Of a stretch of 64,000 nt of DNA, positions 1 through 11,312 are shown piece by piece. The stretch is from positions 45,482,044 to 45,546,043 of the forward strand of contig NC_072897.1 of the NCBI RefSeq assembly GCF_027943255.1, read 5' to 3'. Both the position numbers and the translations under genes were made by a program. The notes under the pieces are model-generated. The model did no database searches. It was not told the origin of the DNA and saw only the letters and a program-made list of their open reading frames with translations. Source of the DNA: Anastrepha obliqua (Eukaryota > Arthropoda > Insecta > Diptera > Tephritidae). Position 1 is the first letter of the stretch; each line of letters opens with the position of its first letter.

Positions 1-3000
1 CTTAAAGGCGTTCACACAGTCAAAAAGCTTGACCTGCCTCTTCAATCGATTAACGCTGCTAAACTGCAGTCCAAATTTCAATATTTGAAAAGGTTGCCTC
101 TGGAGTCCTATTCAAACGCGGTACCACAACTATTGATTGGTTTAAACAACGCTGCGCTTGGTTCTCCAATCAAATCTTTATATGGCCGTGAAAATGAGCC
201 AATAGCAGAGAAGTCCAAACTCGGATGGACATTGAAAGGACAAGCATCAAGTACAAACCATGATGCGGCGCACCCTGTCTTTCACATTTGCGACTGCTCC
301 GCACAGGCTGAACTCGTTAAAATTACTAAATCGTACATTTGCCTCGATAATTTAGGCGTGTCAGCTAAATCTTCTGCATTAATGTCTAAAGAGGACGAAT
401 TTGCTATGGTGCAGCTACAACAACACACTGTGCGAGTTGGCAATCGATATCGAACCAGCTTATTGTGGAAGCACCCTAAAATGCAGCTACCCAATAGCCT
501 ACCAATGGCCTTATTTCGAGCGAAGTGTTTGCTGAAGAAGATGCAACGCGACCCTAACTTGGCTGAGGTGCTTCAGCAAAAAATTGATGATTATATTCAA
601 AAGGGGTACGCTAGACGTATGACACCAGTCGACAGCGCCGTTGAAAGATACTGGTATCTACCGGTTTTTGCAGTAATTAACCCCAACAAACCAGGCAAGG
701 TGCGCTTAGTCTGGGACGCAGCCGCGAAGGTTGATGGTATATCCTTGAATACCATGTTGCTCAAAGGCCCAGACCTAACGACCCCATTGTTGTCGGTGTT
801 GTTTAAATTTCGACAAAAGCGAATCGCCATGTCGGCCGATATTGCTGAGATGTTTCACCAAGTTCAAGTCCGGGAACAAGATCAAAATTTCATGCGTTTT
901 CTTTGGTATGAACAGAATGCCAACGAGCCAACTACATTCGTGATGACTGTTATGACCTTTGGGGCCACATGTTCGCCCAGCTGCGCTCAATATGTCAAGA
1001 ACAAAAATGCAGAAGAATTTCGTGAAGAGTTCCCTGGTGCTTCGCAGTGCATAATAGAAAACCACTACGTAGACGATATGTTAGTTAGCGTGGATACTGA
1101 AGAAGAAGCTATTAAGTTAGCGAGAGATGTGCGTCACGTACATGCGATGGGAGGTTTTCACATAAGAAATTTTTTATCGAATTCAAGTCGTGTGCTAGCC
1201 GCCCTAAATGGCAGCCCCACTGATGCACTATGCCTTGATTTTGAGAACGAGCAGCCAACTGAGAAGGTACTAGGCATGTGGTGGGTTACCTCTAGTGACC
1301 ACTTCGCCTTTCGTGTATCATCCAAATATAAGAATTCTGATCTGTTACTTTCTCAGCGGCGACCTACCAAGCGCGAAGTTTTGAGCTTGGTTATGACTAT
1401 ATACGACCCAATTGGGCTGATAGGTTTCTACGTTGTATACGCCAAAGTTATCTTGCAAGAAATATGGCGAGCTGGATGCGACTGGGACGACCCAATTCCA
1501 GATGACCAATTTGCGAAATGGCTGCGGTGGATTAAGCTTATTCCAAAAATAGAAAACCTAAGGATTCCACGTTCTTATGCGCGAGTCAAATTTGACGATA
1601 CACCTAAAATAGAGCTACATACCTTTGTAGATGCAAGCGAAAGTAGCTATGCAGCTGTATGCTACCTACGATACTCACATGGTAATTCAATCGACTGTAT
1701 GATGATCGCCAGTAAAACCAGAGTGGCTCCGCTTAAATTATTGTCCATACCTCGCCTGGAACTAAAGGCAGCACTGTTGGGAGCTCGCCTTGCTAAGCAT
1801 ATCATTGAGTCGCATTCTATCCACCTTGATAGCTCCGTATACTGGTCAGATTCACGAACGGTATTAGCCTGGCTGTATGCTGATCATCGCCGCTACAAAC
1901 AGTTTGTGGCTTTCCGAGTTAGTGAAATTCTAGAACTTACCGACGTCAGTGAGTGGCGCTGGGTGCCAACTGCAGCAAACGTTGCTGACGAAGCCACCAA
2001 ATGGAATGGTGATCCAGATTTTTCTAACGATAGCCGATGGTTTAGCGGACCATCTTTTTTATATCTTCCGTGTGACGAATGGCCCGTGTCTAACGGACCG
2101 CAAAATATTTCAACAGAAGAACTCCGTCCTCAGTTTATTGGAGCTCATTGTAGAATTCCAGAACAACTTCTTATGGTGCCCAAACCTGAGAGATTTTCTA
2201 CATGGGACCGTCTCCTCCGAGCAACCGCCACGACCTTGTACTGCGCTCGTATTTGGTTAAGTGTAGTGCGAGACAATCAAGTCTTACGTAGCGTTGCCAC
2301 TACCGACGATTTTCGTAAGGCAGAAAACTTTCTTTGGAGGAAAGCCCAGCAAGACATTTTCAATGATTCAATAATATCTTTATCGGTTGGGAAGGCCGTT
2401 GACAAATCTAGCAAAATATTCAAATTATCACCCTATCTGGATGACGATGGTGTTTTGCGAATAGATGGCCGAGTTAAAATAATAGGGCGCACGGACCCAG
2501 TTTTGCTGCCTAACAATCATCACATTACGAACTTAATTATAAATCACTTTCATGTCAAATATCATCATGTGAACTCGGAGACAGTCGTCAACGAAATTCG
2601 GCAACACTTTTGGATTTTAAAACTTCGCATCGCAGTTAATCGAATTCGACGCAGCTGTCAGGTATGCAAAAACAGAAGCGCTCAACCACGTCCACCTAGA
2701 ATGGCTTGCTTACCTACAGCCCGCATCGCACAATTTTGTCGTCCATTTTCCTATGTAGGGGTTGACTACTTTGGTCCACTTCTGGTCACGGTTAAAAGGA
2801 GCACCGAAAAGAGATATGGGGTATTATTCACCTGTCTGACAACCAGAGCGGTGCATCTCGAAGTGGCATATTCGCTTTCTACAGACTCCTGCATTTTGGC
2901 CGTACGTAATTTTATGGCGCGTAGAGGGAGCCCATTGGAGATATGGAGTGACAACGGCACAAATTTCAAAGGCGCTGAGAGGGAACTGAAATCTGCGTTT

Positions 3001-3708
3001 ACGCTCGTAGACCAAAATCGATTGACGAGAACTTTCACTTCGGCCGCAACCAACTGGCATTTCATACCACCCGCGTCTCCACACATGGGCGGAGCATGGG
3101 AGCGGCTAGTTCGCTCAGTCAAGGACGTCCTACAACAGATATTGACATCTAACTGTCCAAATGACGAGATTCTTCATGCTGCTTTAATGGAGGTGGAGAT
3201 GACAGTTAACTCGCGACCGTTGACTTATATTCCTATTGACCACGAAGAAGAAGAGGCACTAACACCCAACCACTTCCTATTAGGCAGCTCCAATGGTGTT
3301 AAGCCGATTGCAGAACCAGTTACTGAGGGCGTCCTAATGCGTCGTAACTGGCGAACATCACAAAACCTTGCGGACGCGTTCTGGCGACGTTGGGTCACCG
3401 AATATTTGCCCACCATCACTAGGAGAACTAAATGGTTCGAAGACGTTAAAGCAATAAAAGTCGGAGATATTGCATACATAGTTGATCCAAACAACCCAAG
3501 GAACTCTTGGCCCAAGGGTAAGGTAATTGGCGTGCGAACGAGTGCCGACGGAAGGGTTCGAAGCGCTACTCTTCAGACAATCTGTGGAATCTATGAAAGA
3601 CCTGCTGCTAAAATAGCCGTTCTAGATCTGAAAAGCTCGGTACATCCTAATCGGCAGGATATACCAGGGGGGAGTGTTACGAACAGTCTGGCAGCACGGT
3701 CGGGATAG
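1..3708 (+). CDS. BEL/Pao Pol polyprotein (protease end, RT, RNase H, integrase), 5' partial
   Basis: This polyprotein copies the element's RNA and integrates the cDNA. The frame is open from base 1, so the true start is upstream. Counting residues from base 85, about 1-60 look like the end of the aspartic-protease/DUF1758 region (LIGLNN, GWTLKG). RT follows, with PVFAVINPNKPGKVRLVWDA and the catalytic YVDD at about 328-331. RNase H begins near LHTFVDAS at about 512. The integrase has an HHCC zinc finger at about 811-865 and a D,D,E core with D near GVDYFGP (893), D in WSDNGTNF (954) and E in GGAWERL (1004). A DUF5641-like C-terminus carries DIAYIVDPNNPRNSWPKGKV. There is no stop or frameshift in 3.7 kb. 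The stop codon lies inside the 3' LTR, so the protein end is LTR-encoded. Confidence 0.93.
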   Translation, partial: LKGVHTVKKLDLPLQSINAAKLQSKFQYLKRLPLESYSNAVPQLLIGLNNAALGSPIKSLYGRENEPIAEKSKLGWTLKGQASSTNHDAAHPVFHICDCSAQAELVKITKSYICLDNLGVSAKSSALMSKEDEFAMVQLQQHTVRVGNRYRTSLLWKHPKMQLPNSLPMALFRAKCLLKKMQRDPNLAEVLQQKIDDYIQKGYARRMTPVDSAVERYWYLPVFAVINPNKPGKVRLVWDAAAKVDGISLNTMLLKGPDLTTPLLSVLFKFRQKRIAMSADIAEMFHQVQVREQDQNFMRFLWYEQNANEPTTFVMTVMTFGATCSPSCAQYVKNKNAEEFREEFPGASQCIIENHYVDDMLVSVDTEEEAIKLARDVRHVHAMGGFHIRNFLSNSSRVLAALNGSPTDALCLDFENEQPTEKVLGMWWVTSSDHFAFRVSSKYKNSDLLLSQRRPTKREVLSLVMTIYDPIGLIGFYVVYAKVILQEIWRAGCDWDDPIPDDQFAKWLRWIKLIPKIENLRIPRSYARVKFDDTPKIELHTFVDASESSYAAVCYLRYSHGNSIDCMMIASKTRVAPLKLLSIPRLELKAALLGARLAKHIIESHSIHLDSSVYWSDSRTVLAWLYADHRRYKQFVAFRVSEILELTDVSEWRWVPTAANVADEATKWNGDPDFSNDSRWFSGPSFLYLPCDEWPVSNGPQNISTEELRPQFIGAHCRIPEQLLMVPKPERFSTWDRLLRATATTLYCARIWLSVVRDNQVLRSVATTDDFRKAENFLWRKAQQDIFNDSIISLSVGKAVDKSSKIFKLSPYLDDDGVLRIDGRVKIIGRTDPVLLPNNHHITNLIINHFHVKYHHVNSETVVNEIRQHFWILKLRIAVNRIRRSCQVCKNRSAQPRPPRMACLPTARIAQFCRPFSYVGVDYFGPLLVTVKRSTEKRYGVLFTCLTTRAVHLEVAYSLSTDSCILAVRNFMARRGSPLEIWSDNGTNFKGAERELKSAFTLVDQNRLTRTFTSAATNWHFIPPASPHMGGAWERLVRSVKDVLQQILTSNCPNDEILHAALMEVEMTVNSRPLTYIPIDHEEEEALTPNHFLLGSSNGVKPIAEPVTEGVLMRRNWRTSQNLADAFWRRWVTEYLPTITRRTKWFEDVKAIKVGDIAYIVDPNNPRNSWPKGKVIGVRTSADGRVRSATLQTICGIYERPAAKIAVLDLKSSVHPNRQDIPGGSVTNSLAARSG

Positions 3709-3930
3709 ATCCAACTGTGGCTCCCAAGCAACATTGAATACGTGTCGATCGGTGATTGGTCGATGAAAAAAGGAGAAAACGGGAGAAACAAAGAAAACCG
3801 AAAGGCGTGTAGGAAAAACGGCAGTACGCGAACAGTAAGCAAGGCAGAAAGAGCTACCAAATTTTTTAATTCATTTTTGTAAACCTTAATTAAATAAAGT
3901 TTTTTTGAATTGCAAAAAATTTTGCCAACA
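3675..3930 (+). repeat. BEL/Pao 3' LTR
   Basis: It begins TGTTAC right after a GGGGGGAG polypurine tract and ends CCAACA at 3930, giving TGTT...AACA inverted ends. An AATAAA signal sits at 3893-3898. The pol stop codon is about 34 bp inside it. The target duplication would be CCTAG (3931-3935), but its partner is outside the window. Confidence 0.8.
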
Positions 3931-5345
3931 CCTAGGTTTAATTTTGGCTGGGTTCATGCTATCAAATGCCTATTTAAAATCTACAAATAAGCAGTGTAAA
4001 TCAATATTGTATTCCCAAAATGTATCTTACAGATAGTGAAACATTAATCGATGGTTGATCTGTTAGATCGGAATCCGCCCATATATTACCTGTTATCCAA
4101 TTATCTTTTCCGCAAACTTTTTTAATCGTTGGTAATGTATGTTTGTAAATACTTTGTAACCATAGAATAGTGGAAAGTCGAATGAAAGCCACTCATCTGG
4201 TATGCTTTCGTTTCTCCATATTTTTCTAGGAAGAAGAAATAAATGGATTTTCAGTTCTGCGCTACCATACTAGGTAGTTCGACAATTATGGTGTCCTCGC
4301 CGCTACATTTTTTGTTTTTCAGCTTTGCAACAACTGCTTCGGGCCTCTTGTACCTCGTGTATTGTTGGCGCTACAATATTATTCTCAGGGGTATAATACT
4401 CTAAGTGGTCGGGTTCAATATCGCTATGTTTATTTAGTAACTCGTTGAAGTGTTCCTTCCATCTTTGTGGTATTCTGTCTTTGTCTTGATGGTAACGTTA
4501 TCTTTTTCCCTACATGCATTTGTTCTTGGTTGATATCCTTGCAACACGGATTTGATGTTTTGGTCTTATGTTTCCATTTTTGAAGTCCTCTTCGTTCTAC
4601 TTTTAGCTTTGCGTTGTTTCTCTTTTTTGTTCTTAAGATTATCTTCGTCTTTCTTCTCGCTTCTTGGTGCTCACGTTGATTTTCTCTGGTAGGTCTTGAG
4701 AGCCAAATTTTTTATGTTTCGTTTTTCTTCTGAACCGCTGCTTTGCATTCTTCATCGTTAGTAGAGTGAAGTAGTAGTGAATAAACAAATTGTAAAGATT
4801 TCAATTTAATCATAATATTCTATTTTGTTTTTAATAAATTTAAGAAGGCTAATCGGGTGAACGCAGACTTTGTGGGGCATGTGTATATCAATTAAATTGT
4901 TGGAAACTCTACGCTGTTATCTCTCTTTAAGTATTATATCGGTATTCCACTTGACCTTCTTGTATTAATTTTTGTTGCTTATCATGGAAATACAGTGCCG
5001 TATATGGACGACAACCATGAAATGATCTGTGTCGCAATTTTCGCCTTTGTAGGATTTTACGTCCAATATTAACGATGCGTGACTTTTGTCAATTAGAATA
5101 TGGTCTATTTGATTGCTCCCACGGTTGCCAGGCATTTCCCATGTTTCTTTATGAATTCTTTTATGAGGGAATGGCACACTAGTTATCCACATGTTATCGT
5201 TCGTTTCAAAACTACATGTCCTAAGACCGTTATCATTTGAGAAGTTGTGTAGAGTGTTTTCCCATGTTACCACGTAAAAAGTTTTCTTTCCCAATCTGCG
5301 CATTGTAGTCGCCTAGTATAATTTTCTTATCATATTTGCTATTTC
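3931..5345 (-). pseudogene. RTE-type non-LTR retrotransposon relic (endonuclease to RT motif A)
   Basis: Read on the minus strand this is a decayed ORF2. The apurinic-type endonuclease shows LGDYNAQIGKE at about 5345-5310, NQIDHILID near 5100 and CDTDHF near 5030. A basic linker follows (NDEECKAAVQKKNE, about 4760), then a WKEHFNELLN-like segment at about 4450, an AVAKLKNKKCSGED finger motif at about 4320, and RT motif A (LFVDFK, stop, AFDSM) at about 3985-3950. Many stops and shifts are present. The relic stops at 3931, where the BEL 3' LTR begins, so BEL landed in its RT. It resembles the RTE element at 39928-42112 but is clearly a different family. Confidence 0.75.
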
Positions 5346-7681
5346 ACCAGCAGGTAAGCTATTTCACATAGTATGCTCAACGAAGAATCCAACCCCTTTA
5401 TGTTCAGGTATAGTTTCTCCGCTATAAAATATTTAATAATGTTGTATTCTTATCTCACATGCCTTTTTTCTTGTGGTGCTGCAATGTTTATCCTATATCT
5501 CATATTTTCATCTGCAATCTAGCCATTTTTCCGGGTTGTAACATTGTCCTTATATTCCATGTTGAAAGTCTGTAATCATTGGCCTTTAACTTTTGCGTTG
5601 GTCGGCATCATTAGGTTCGATTATCAATCCGAGACTGTTGTTGCGACTTCGCGACAATTAGTTTCGGGTAGAAGGTTGTCGGCCTCGAAGCCCGGACAAT
5701 TTTCTTCTTGCTTTATTGGTCCTCTTACTCTCCACTTGGATCTTAATGGGATGATTGCTTACTCAGTCTCGAGTAGAGGTTGACAGCACCACCAACATGA
5801 TGGAAAAACAATGAGATTGATAGTGCGATAGATGCTTCGCACCACTTCTTAGGATCAGCTATCGAATTGCACATCAATAGCCTTTCCTGGTTTCACTACT
5901 ACTCCAAGCAACCAAAAATTAAATCCGTTTTACATACGTATATTTCCTCAAATAAATCCTATCTATCTACTTATGTATATACAGGAGCTTGCAACAAAAC
6001 TCTCAAGTTCTGCTCCAAATCCATATCTGTTCGACATTAGAACTATTTAGATTGTTTCACTTCCTAGGAGTAGCGTCGAATTTAGGCCTTCTCAATGCCT
6101 TCGTACAGCCAATTCAGTTCATTGCCATTCACTCAACCGCACATCCCTTCTATCGGACATTTGGAGAATTGTCGCCAGACAGACCTATGCGGAAAACAAA
6201 ACAACTTTTCCCTCTTTTTCCTCTTAATTACCTAATCAGGCCACAATACTGTTCTTGACTAGAGTTATTCTTCGTTTTATTTAAGGCTAACGTCTTCGGC
6301 GCTAATGTTTCTTCCCAATCGTACAATAAATTCGACCGAACTATGACCCATTATCCAATGTACATGCATATATATTTAATTCGTCGTCAAGTTGATCATT
6401 CAAATCAGTAATGATGGAAATATGGATCAAGTTCGGTCAGTCTACTTCATTATTGTAATTGTCCCTGATAAGACGTTGATGCGGTGACTGTGGCTACTAA
6501 CGTAAAATAAAAATAGAAGTAGCTGCCATTTTCAGTGGTTTGGATTTGGACCCCGCATTTTGTTTGTCTTTCGTTACATATTGATATTCAGAATCAAACC
6601 TTAAGAAAACCTCGAGATGTGTAATAAAACGATTTTATAGAAATGCCAGATATATTTAAAATGATATATTGAATGTGTACTAAATTACATATTACTTAAT
6701 TAGCTAAAAATTTTTACGCTCGGTAAAAAACATAAATATGTATGTATGTATGCTCGCAAGGCTAGCAATGTTGTCAGCAATAATATACAATAAGAGCCTT
6801 AGCAATCTATTGGGTTGTCTTTCCATTGGTGATTGTAGCGCCGCCAACTTCACCAACACTAATGCTGCTACTAAGTTAACAATAGTTGCTCACCAAAATA
6901 ATGCTCACCAAATAAATGGTTGTACCTCTAAAGTGTTGCAGACACGAGCCCTTGCTGTTGCCGCAACTGCTTGCCTGAGCATATTTGCCGGTCGGCTTAA
7001 AGTTTGTTGAGTTCTTACGGTCTCATCTCTTAATAGCTTACCGGCTCGTTTTCATGCCATGATGTTTCGTTTTTCACAACTAGCTACTTATTTATTTCTT
7101 TGCTTGTGTATTGACTGCGTAAAATGGCGTGTCATGCTGTTGAGTCGAGCCAGGCCAAGCCGCTCGCTATGTTTAATTGTGTGCATGATTGTTAGCCTGC
7201 TTGCTTACTGGCACGGTCTGATCTGCCTGGTTAAGGAGAAAATAATAATAAGAAAATTTAGACCGCAGGTTTCATGCTTGTTAGCGTTTCATTTTGCTAT
7301 ATTTTTTGCCTGTGCTCTCTCTGGCTATAGCCTTCACATCAGACGAATCGAGAAAAAAATCACACACGAAGTTGTACGCATGGTTGGCCCATGCGCGATC
7401 ATATATTTAACGGAAATATTGTGTGTGGGGTATTCGGTGCATGCGTTTGTGCGGTTTTTATTTGCTGCATGCTATTTAATTTTTTCATCTTATCTTGTCC
7501 TTTCTTCTTTTAACCGTTTTCGTACTAAATAATTTTTTCAATTATCTTTGCTGTTTCCTTTTTTCAACTGGTTGGTTGGTCTTTTTATTAAGTTGGTTAA
7601 TTATTATTTGGTTCTGTCGAGGCTACAAACTTGAATCCAGTTTCTTTGCACGTCGTTTGTTAAGTGTAGTCGTGTGGTATA
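5346..7681. other. Unassigned AT-rich DNA, no recognised gene
   Basis: No coding family was recognised on either strand. The longest open frame is 7059-7532 (+, 157 codons), rich in hydrophobic residues. It has no recognisable domain, lies in base-biased DNA and is most likely chance. Short microsatellite-like ATGTATGT tracts occur near 6738. Confidence 0.5.
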
Positions 7682-7683
7682 TA

Positions 7684-8563
7684 CGAGGTGTGTTCATAAA
7701 ATAAGGTGAATTTTCTAATTTCGCGGGCTACATACATTAGACTTTCGAATATTATTATTTTTTATGTTGGTACAGTCGTCTCGAAGATTCAATTGTTCAC
7801 GATTTTAGGAATATGGTTTGTTTAGTTTGTTTGTGAGAGGCATAAATAGGACAAGTCTTTTGGGTGTTCGGCGATTTTCTGCTAGAGACTCTTGGCTCTC
7901 CGGGACTCTTCCATTGGGACAGTTGGGCTTTGATTTGGATGTCATAGCCATATACCCATGATTCGTCACTAGTTATCACCCTTTTAAGCAAATCTGGATC
8001 ATCATTGACGTCATTCAACAATTCCTGAGCGATGCTCATGTGACGTTGTGTTTGGTCAAAATTCAGCAATTTTGGAACGAACGAAAAACATTGAATGGCA
8101 TGAGCCAACCGATTTGCTGACTTCCTCAGCAACTTCTCTAATTGTGATTCCACGATTCTCCATAACAAACTTTCTCAAAATTTTCATCGGTTGTTGATGT
8201 GTTGGTGCGTCCAGAGCGAGTTTCGTCTTCTCGACCTTCTGTGAAAAGCTTGTACCACTTGTAAAGATTTTTTTTCTCAGAGTACTCTCACCGTATACCA
8301 CTGTCAACATTTCAAGTATTTTTGAGCACTTAATTGCATTTTTGACACAAAATTTGATGCAACTTTTTTGATCCCTTTTTTATCGATAGCAGAAAATCGC
8401 CGAACACGCAAAAAACTTGTCTTATTTATGCCTCTCACAAACAAACTAAATATGCCTAATTGCTAAAACGAGTATACCAACATAAAAAAAATAATAATCG
8501 AAATTCGAATGTACGTAGCACTCGAAATTTTAAACCTTCACCTTAGATTTTGAACACACCTCG
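7684..8563 (-). mobile_element. Rearranged mariner with about 190-bp terminal inverted repeats
   Basis: TA duplications flank it (7682-7683, 8564-8565) and both ends start CGAGGTGTGTTCA. On the minus strand a broken DD34D mariner transposase is visible. The N-terminal part (about 8310-8056) carries MLTVVYGES and NRGITIREVAEEV. The central part (8168-7797) carries KLLNFDQTQRHMSIAQELL and VITSDESWVYGYD, holding the first catalytic Asp. The protein stops making sense after SQWKSPGEPR. From there to the left end (7884-7684) the DNA is an inverted copy of the element's own 5' end (8387-8563). The C-terminal half with the other two catalytic Asp residues is gone, so the copy cannot be autonomous. 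Its two halves could snap back into a hairpin. Confidence 0.85.
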
Positions 8564-8565
8564 TA

Positions 8566-9278
8566 TGTATGTATATATGTATATACAGTGATGAGGACGT
8601 CATTTGGCTTAATTATATCAGGTAATGAGATATCCACATATATATTGTACTAAATCTATACCTTTAAAGAAAGACCTGTAAGCTTGTGATAGGATTTACA
8701 GGTCTGAACGGACCTAAATCTTTTTTATACATAAATTCTCACCTCCCTTCTTAAAGTCGCTCTTTTATAATCTCTCATGTTGGCCTGTGTGAATTGTCTC
8801 GAGCTAATCCTCTTTATAAAAAGTATATCAAATTAACAGTAAAGAATTTAATAGTTCGTTCAGTTTCAATTAAAAAACGTGAAAAATTTATTTCCAGATA
8901 AGAATATCAGTAAAATATTGACCAGGTGAGCTAATCTAAACGTAGTAACAGAACACACGACAGCTCATATGTATGTAGTATACTAGACTAAACATTTTTG
9001 CTCAAACGTGTGCAATTATAAAGCTTTAGTGAAATACTTTTAATATTTCCTCTAGTTTATGTAAAACTGCTGTCTTGTCGGCGCTTTTGCGTGAGTTTTT
9101 TTGCCCACTAAATGTAAGGAAATAACGCATTTATTTAATTTCATTCATAATTTAACAAAATGTGTACATGGAAAGGAAAAAACAAGTTGAAGTGCTCTAC
9201 TACCTTTATGTTATGTTCAAACCGGAGGAGAAGCAGATAGCACATTGCTCATTCTCTTTTTTACTAAGATCTGTATTA
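8566..9278. other. Unassigned AT-rich spacer
   Basis: Nothing coding or repeated elsewhere in the window was recognised here. The only obvious structure is short ATGTATGT simple sequence near 8565-8590. Confidence 0.4.
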
Positions 9279-9280
9279 TA

Positions 9281-10215
9281 CCTTCTACTCAAATATGAAC
9301 GAGACGGTATCAATAAAACGGTCCGCGGATGACATATGGCAAAAACAATTTTTTTGTTTTTTGGTAGGACTGTTATAAGCTTACATGGCAAATGTCAGCG
9401 TGATATGTCACATAGTTTGTTTTCTGTGCTACTGTAAACAAGTCAAGCTCGAGTGCGTTCTTCGAATTTAACGATGGAAATTCAAGTTGAACAAAGAATT
9501 TGTTTGAAATTTTGTTATTCCAACAAAATTTCGGCTTCAGACGCCTTAAAAATGTTGCAGACAACCTATGGGGACTCTGATCTATCGCGTGCACGTGTTT
9601 TCCAGTGGTACAAATTGTTCAAAGAGGGCCGTACATCAACCCAAAAAACCACGCCAAAGTCGCTCAAAAATTAAGGTTATGCTGACTGTTTTTTTTCGAT
9701 TACGAAGGTGTGGTGCACTCGGAGTTCCTTCCGCAAGGCCGATCGGTTAACGCTCAATATTATTTAGACGTTTTAAAGAGTTTGCGCGAGAACATTCGTC
9801 TTAAAAGGAAGGAATTGTGGGACAATAAGTCATGGTTCTTGCATCACGATTATGCACCAGCTCAAACATCACGTCTTGTTCGCGATTATTTGAACAAAAA
9901 TAATGTTAATATCGTTCCGCAAGCACCGTATTCGCCTGATATGGCTCCATGTGACTTTTTCCTGTTTCTCAAGCTCAAGTTGCCGCTCCGTGGAAAACAT
10001 TTTGAGACAATTGAAGTCATAAAAGAGAATTCGAAGAACACACTAGAGCTTGACTTGTTTACAGTAGCACAGAAAACAAACTATGTGACATATCACGCTG
10101 AAATTTGCCATGTAAGCTTATAACAGTCCTACCAAAAAACAGAAAATTTATTTTTGCCATATGTCATCCGCGGACCGTTTTATTGATACCGTCTCGTTCA
10201 TTTTTGAGTAGAAGG
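9281..10215 (+). mobile_element. Internally deleted mariner with 189-bp terminal inverted repeats
   Basis: TA duplications lie at 9279-9280 and 10216-10217. The arms 9281-9469 and 10027-10215 are inverted copies at roughly 95 percent identity by eye, both starting CCTTCTACTCAAA. The transposase starts at 9474 with a normal helix-turn-helix segment (YSNKISASDALKML, VFQWYKLFKEGR). It then jumps, through an internal deletion that removes the first catalytic Asp, to IKVMLTVFF and, after a frameshift, VVHSEFLPQGRSVNAQYY. The second and third Asp residues are present (HHDYAPAQ, SPDMAPCDFF) with 34 residues between them. The last roughly 30 codons lie in the right arm and encode nearly the same peptide as the complement of the left arm. 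So the native 3' end was replaced by a copy of the 5' end. Confidence 0.85.
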
Positions 10216-10287
10216 TACATACCATACAAATTTATTCGCAAACAATGTATGGCTTAAAAAACAAAAAATTATCGAATTTCAGCCTCA

Positions 10288-11211
10288 ATCTTGCTCTCCA
10301 AAATAGACCAGATGGAATAGTCCATCGGATTTGCGTCTGGCGAATTCGAAAATCATTGTGTGAACGAAATGAAGTGTGGAACATGATTTTTTAACCATTC
10401 TTGGTTCACACGAGCTTTATGAGACGGTGCCGAGTCCTGTTGGAACGTCCATGGTCTACGACCGAAATGTTTGCGTGTCCACGGCTCTAAAGCAGCTTCT
10501 AAAACATTTTCCCGATAATAAGTCGCATTCACTTTGACACCAGGCTCGATCAAAACGATTGGAGAGCGTCCATCAGCGGTCACTGCGGCCCAAACCATTA
10601 CTGGCGATGGGAAATTGCTTCGAGTGGCCATACGTAGGCTCAAATTCTCGTATGAGCGTTCGGTCAAGTAAACACGATCGTTCTGAGTGTTTATGAACTG
10701 CTTAGTAGGAAAATTTTTTTCATCAGAAAACACAATGTTAGAAAATTCGCCACGTTCGTGCAAGCGCAACAACTCCTTTGCTCTTTCGCACCGAACTTCC
10801 TTTTGCTGGGGTGAGATCGTGTGCTTTTTGGAACTTGTAAGCCTTGACCTTGAGCTCATTTTTCAATATGCGTCGAATGCTGTCTTGCGATATTTTCAGT
10901 TTTTTGGCCATTTTTCTTCCACTTCGACGTGGATTTCGTTCAAGTCGAGCCTTCATTTTCCTTTTCTGGCGTTGTTGCGGTTTTTTTGGTCCACCTCCAT
11001 AGCGTTTTGCAATGCTACCAGTATCATTGTAACTTTTTATAGTGCGATACACAAACACTTTATTCACTTTGAGGGGACTGAGCTCACAAACAGTGGCTGG
11101 TTGTGATTTTCCACCCAAATATAACGCAATCACACTATTACGTTTGAATTCCAACATAGAAAAAAATTCAACAAAACTGAGACGCAAATGCTTTTGATGG
11201 CTTATAAACAA
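10288..11211 (-). pseudogene. DD37D (maT-like) mariner-family transposase, frameshifted
   Basis: Two overlapping minus-strand frames form one Tc1/mariner transposase. The upstream frame (11211-10738) holds the DNA-binding half (NSVIALYLGGKSQPATV, RRSGRKMAKKLKISQDSIRR). After a frameshift near 10855 the other frame holds the catalytic half, with VFSDEKNF, WTFQQDSAPSH and NSPDANPMDYSIW. Thirty-seven residues separate the second and third Asp, the spacing of the maT group. An in-frame TGA sits just before NSPDANPMD, and the ORF finally stops near 10288. About 308 codons in total is close to family length. Terminal repeats were not identified with confidence; the element probably spans about 10218-11300 between the neighbouring mariner and a SINE. 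Confidence 0.85.
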
Positions 11212-11312
11212 TATATTGAACTGTCATTAGAACAATTTTGACGTTGATGTCATGAGCTGTTTTACAGATACAAGCAGTGTGAAGTTGGTAGCACTTCATA
11301 TCGTTCACAATG

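Larger units (their letters stand above)
1..3930 (+). mobile_element. BEL/Pao LTR retrotransposon, 3' portion
   Basis: The window opens inside this element, so the 5' LTR, gag and start of pol are off the left edge. What remains is an uninterrupted pol reading frame, a G-rich polypurine tract at about 3664-3674, and a 256-bp 3' LTR. The element sits inside an antisense RTE-type relic, which resumes at 3931 in the middle of its reverse transcriptase. The unbroken pol frame suggests a fairly young insertion. The BEL/Pao assignment rests on the protease-RT-RNase H-integrase order and the C-terminal DUF5641-like segment. Confidence 0.93.

Noticed and set aside
7059..7532. 157-codon hydrophobic ORF as a membrane protein
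   Set aside because: No recognisable domain or gene structure; T-rich DNA readily encodes long hydrophobic frames.
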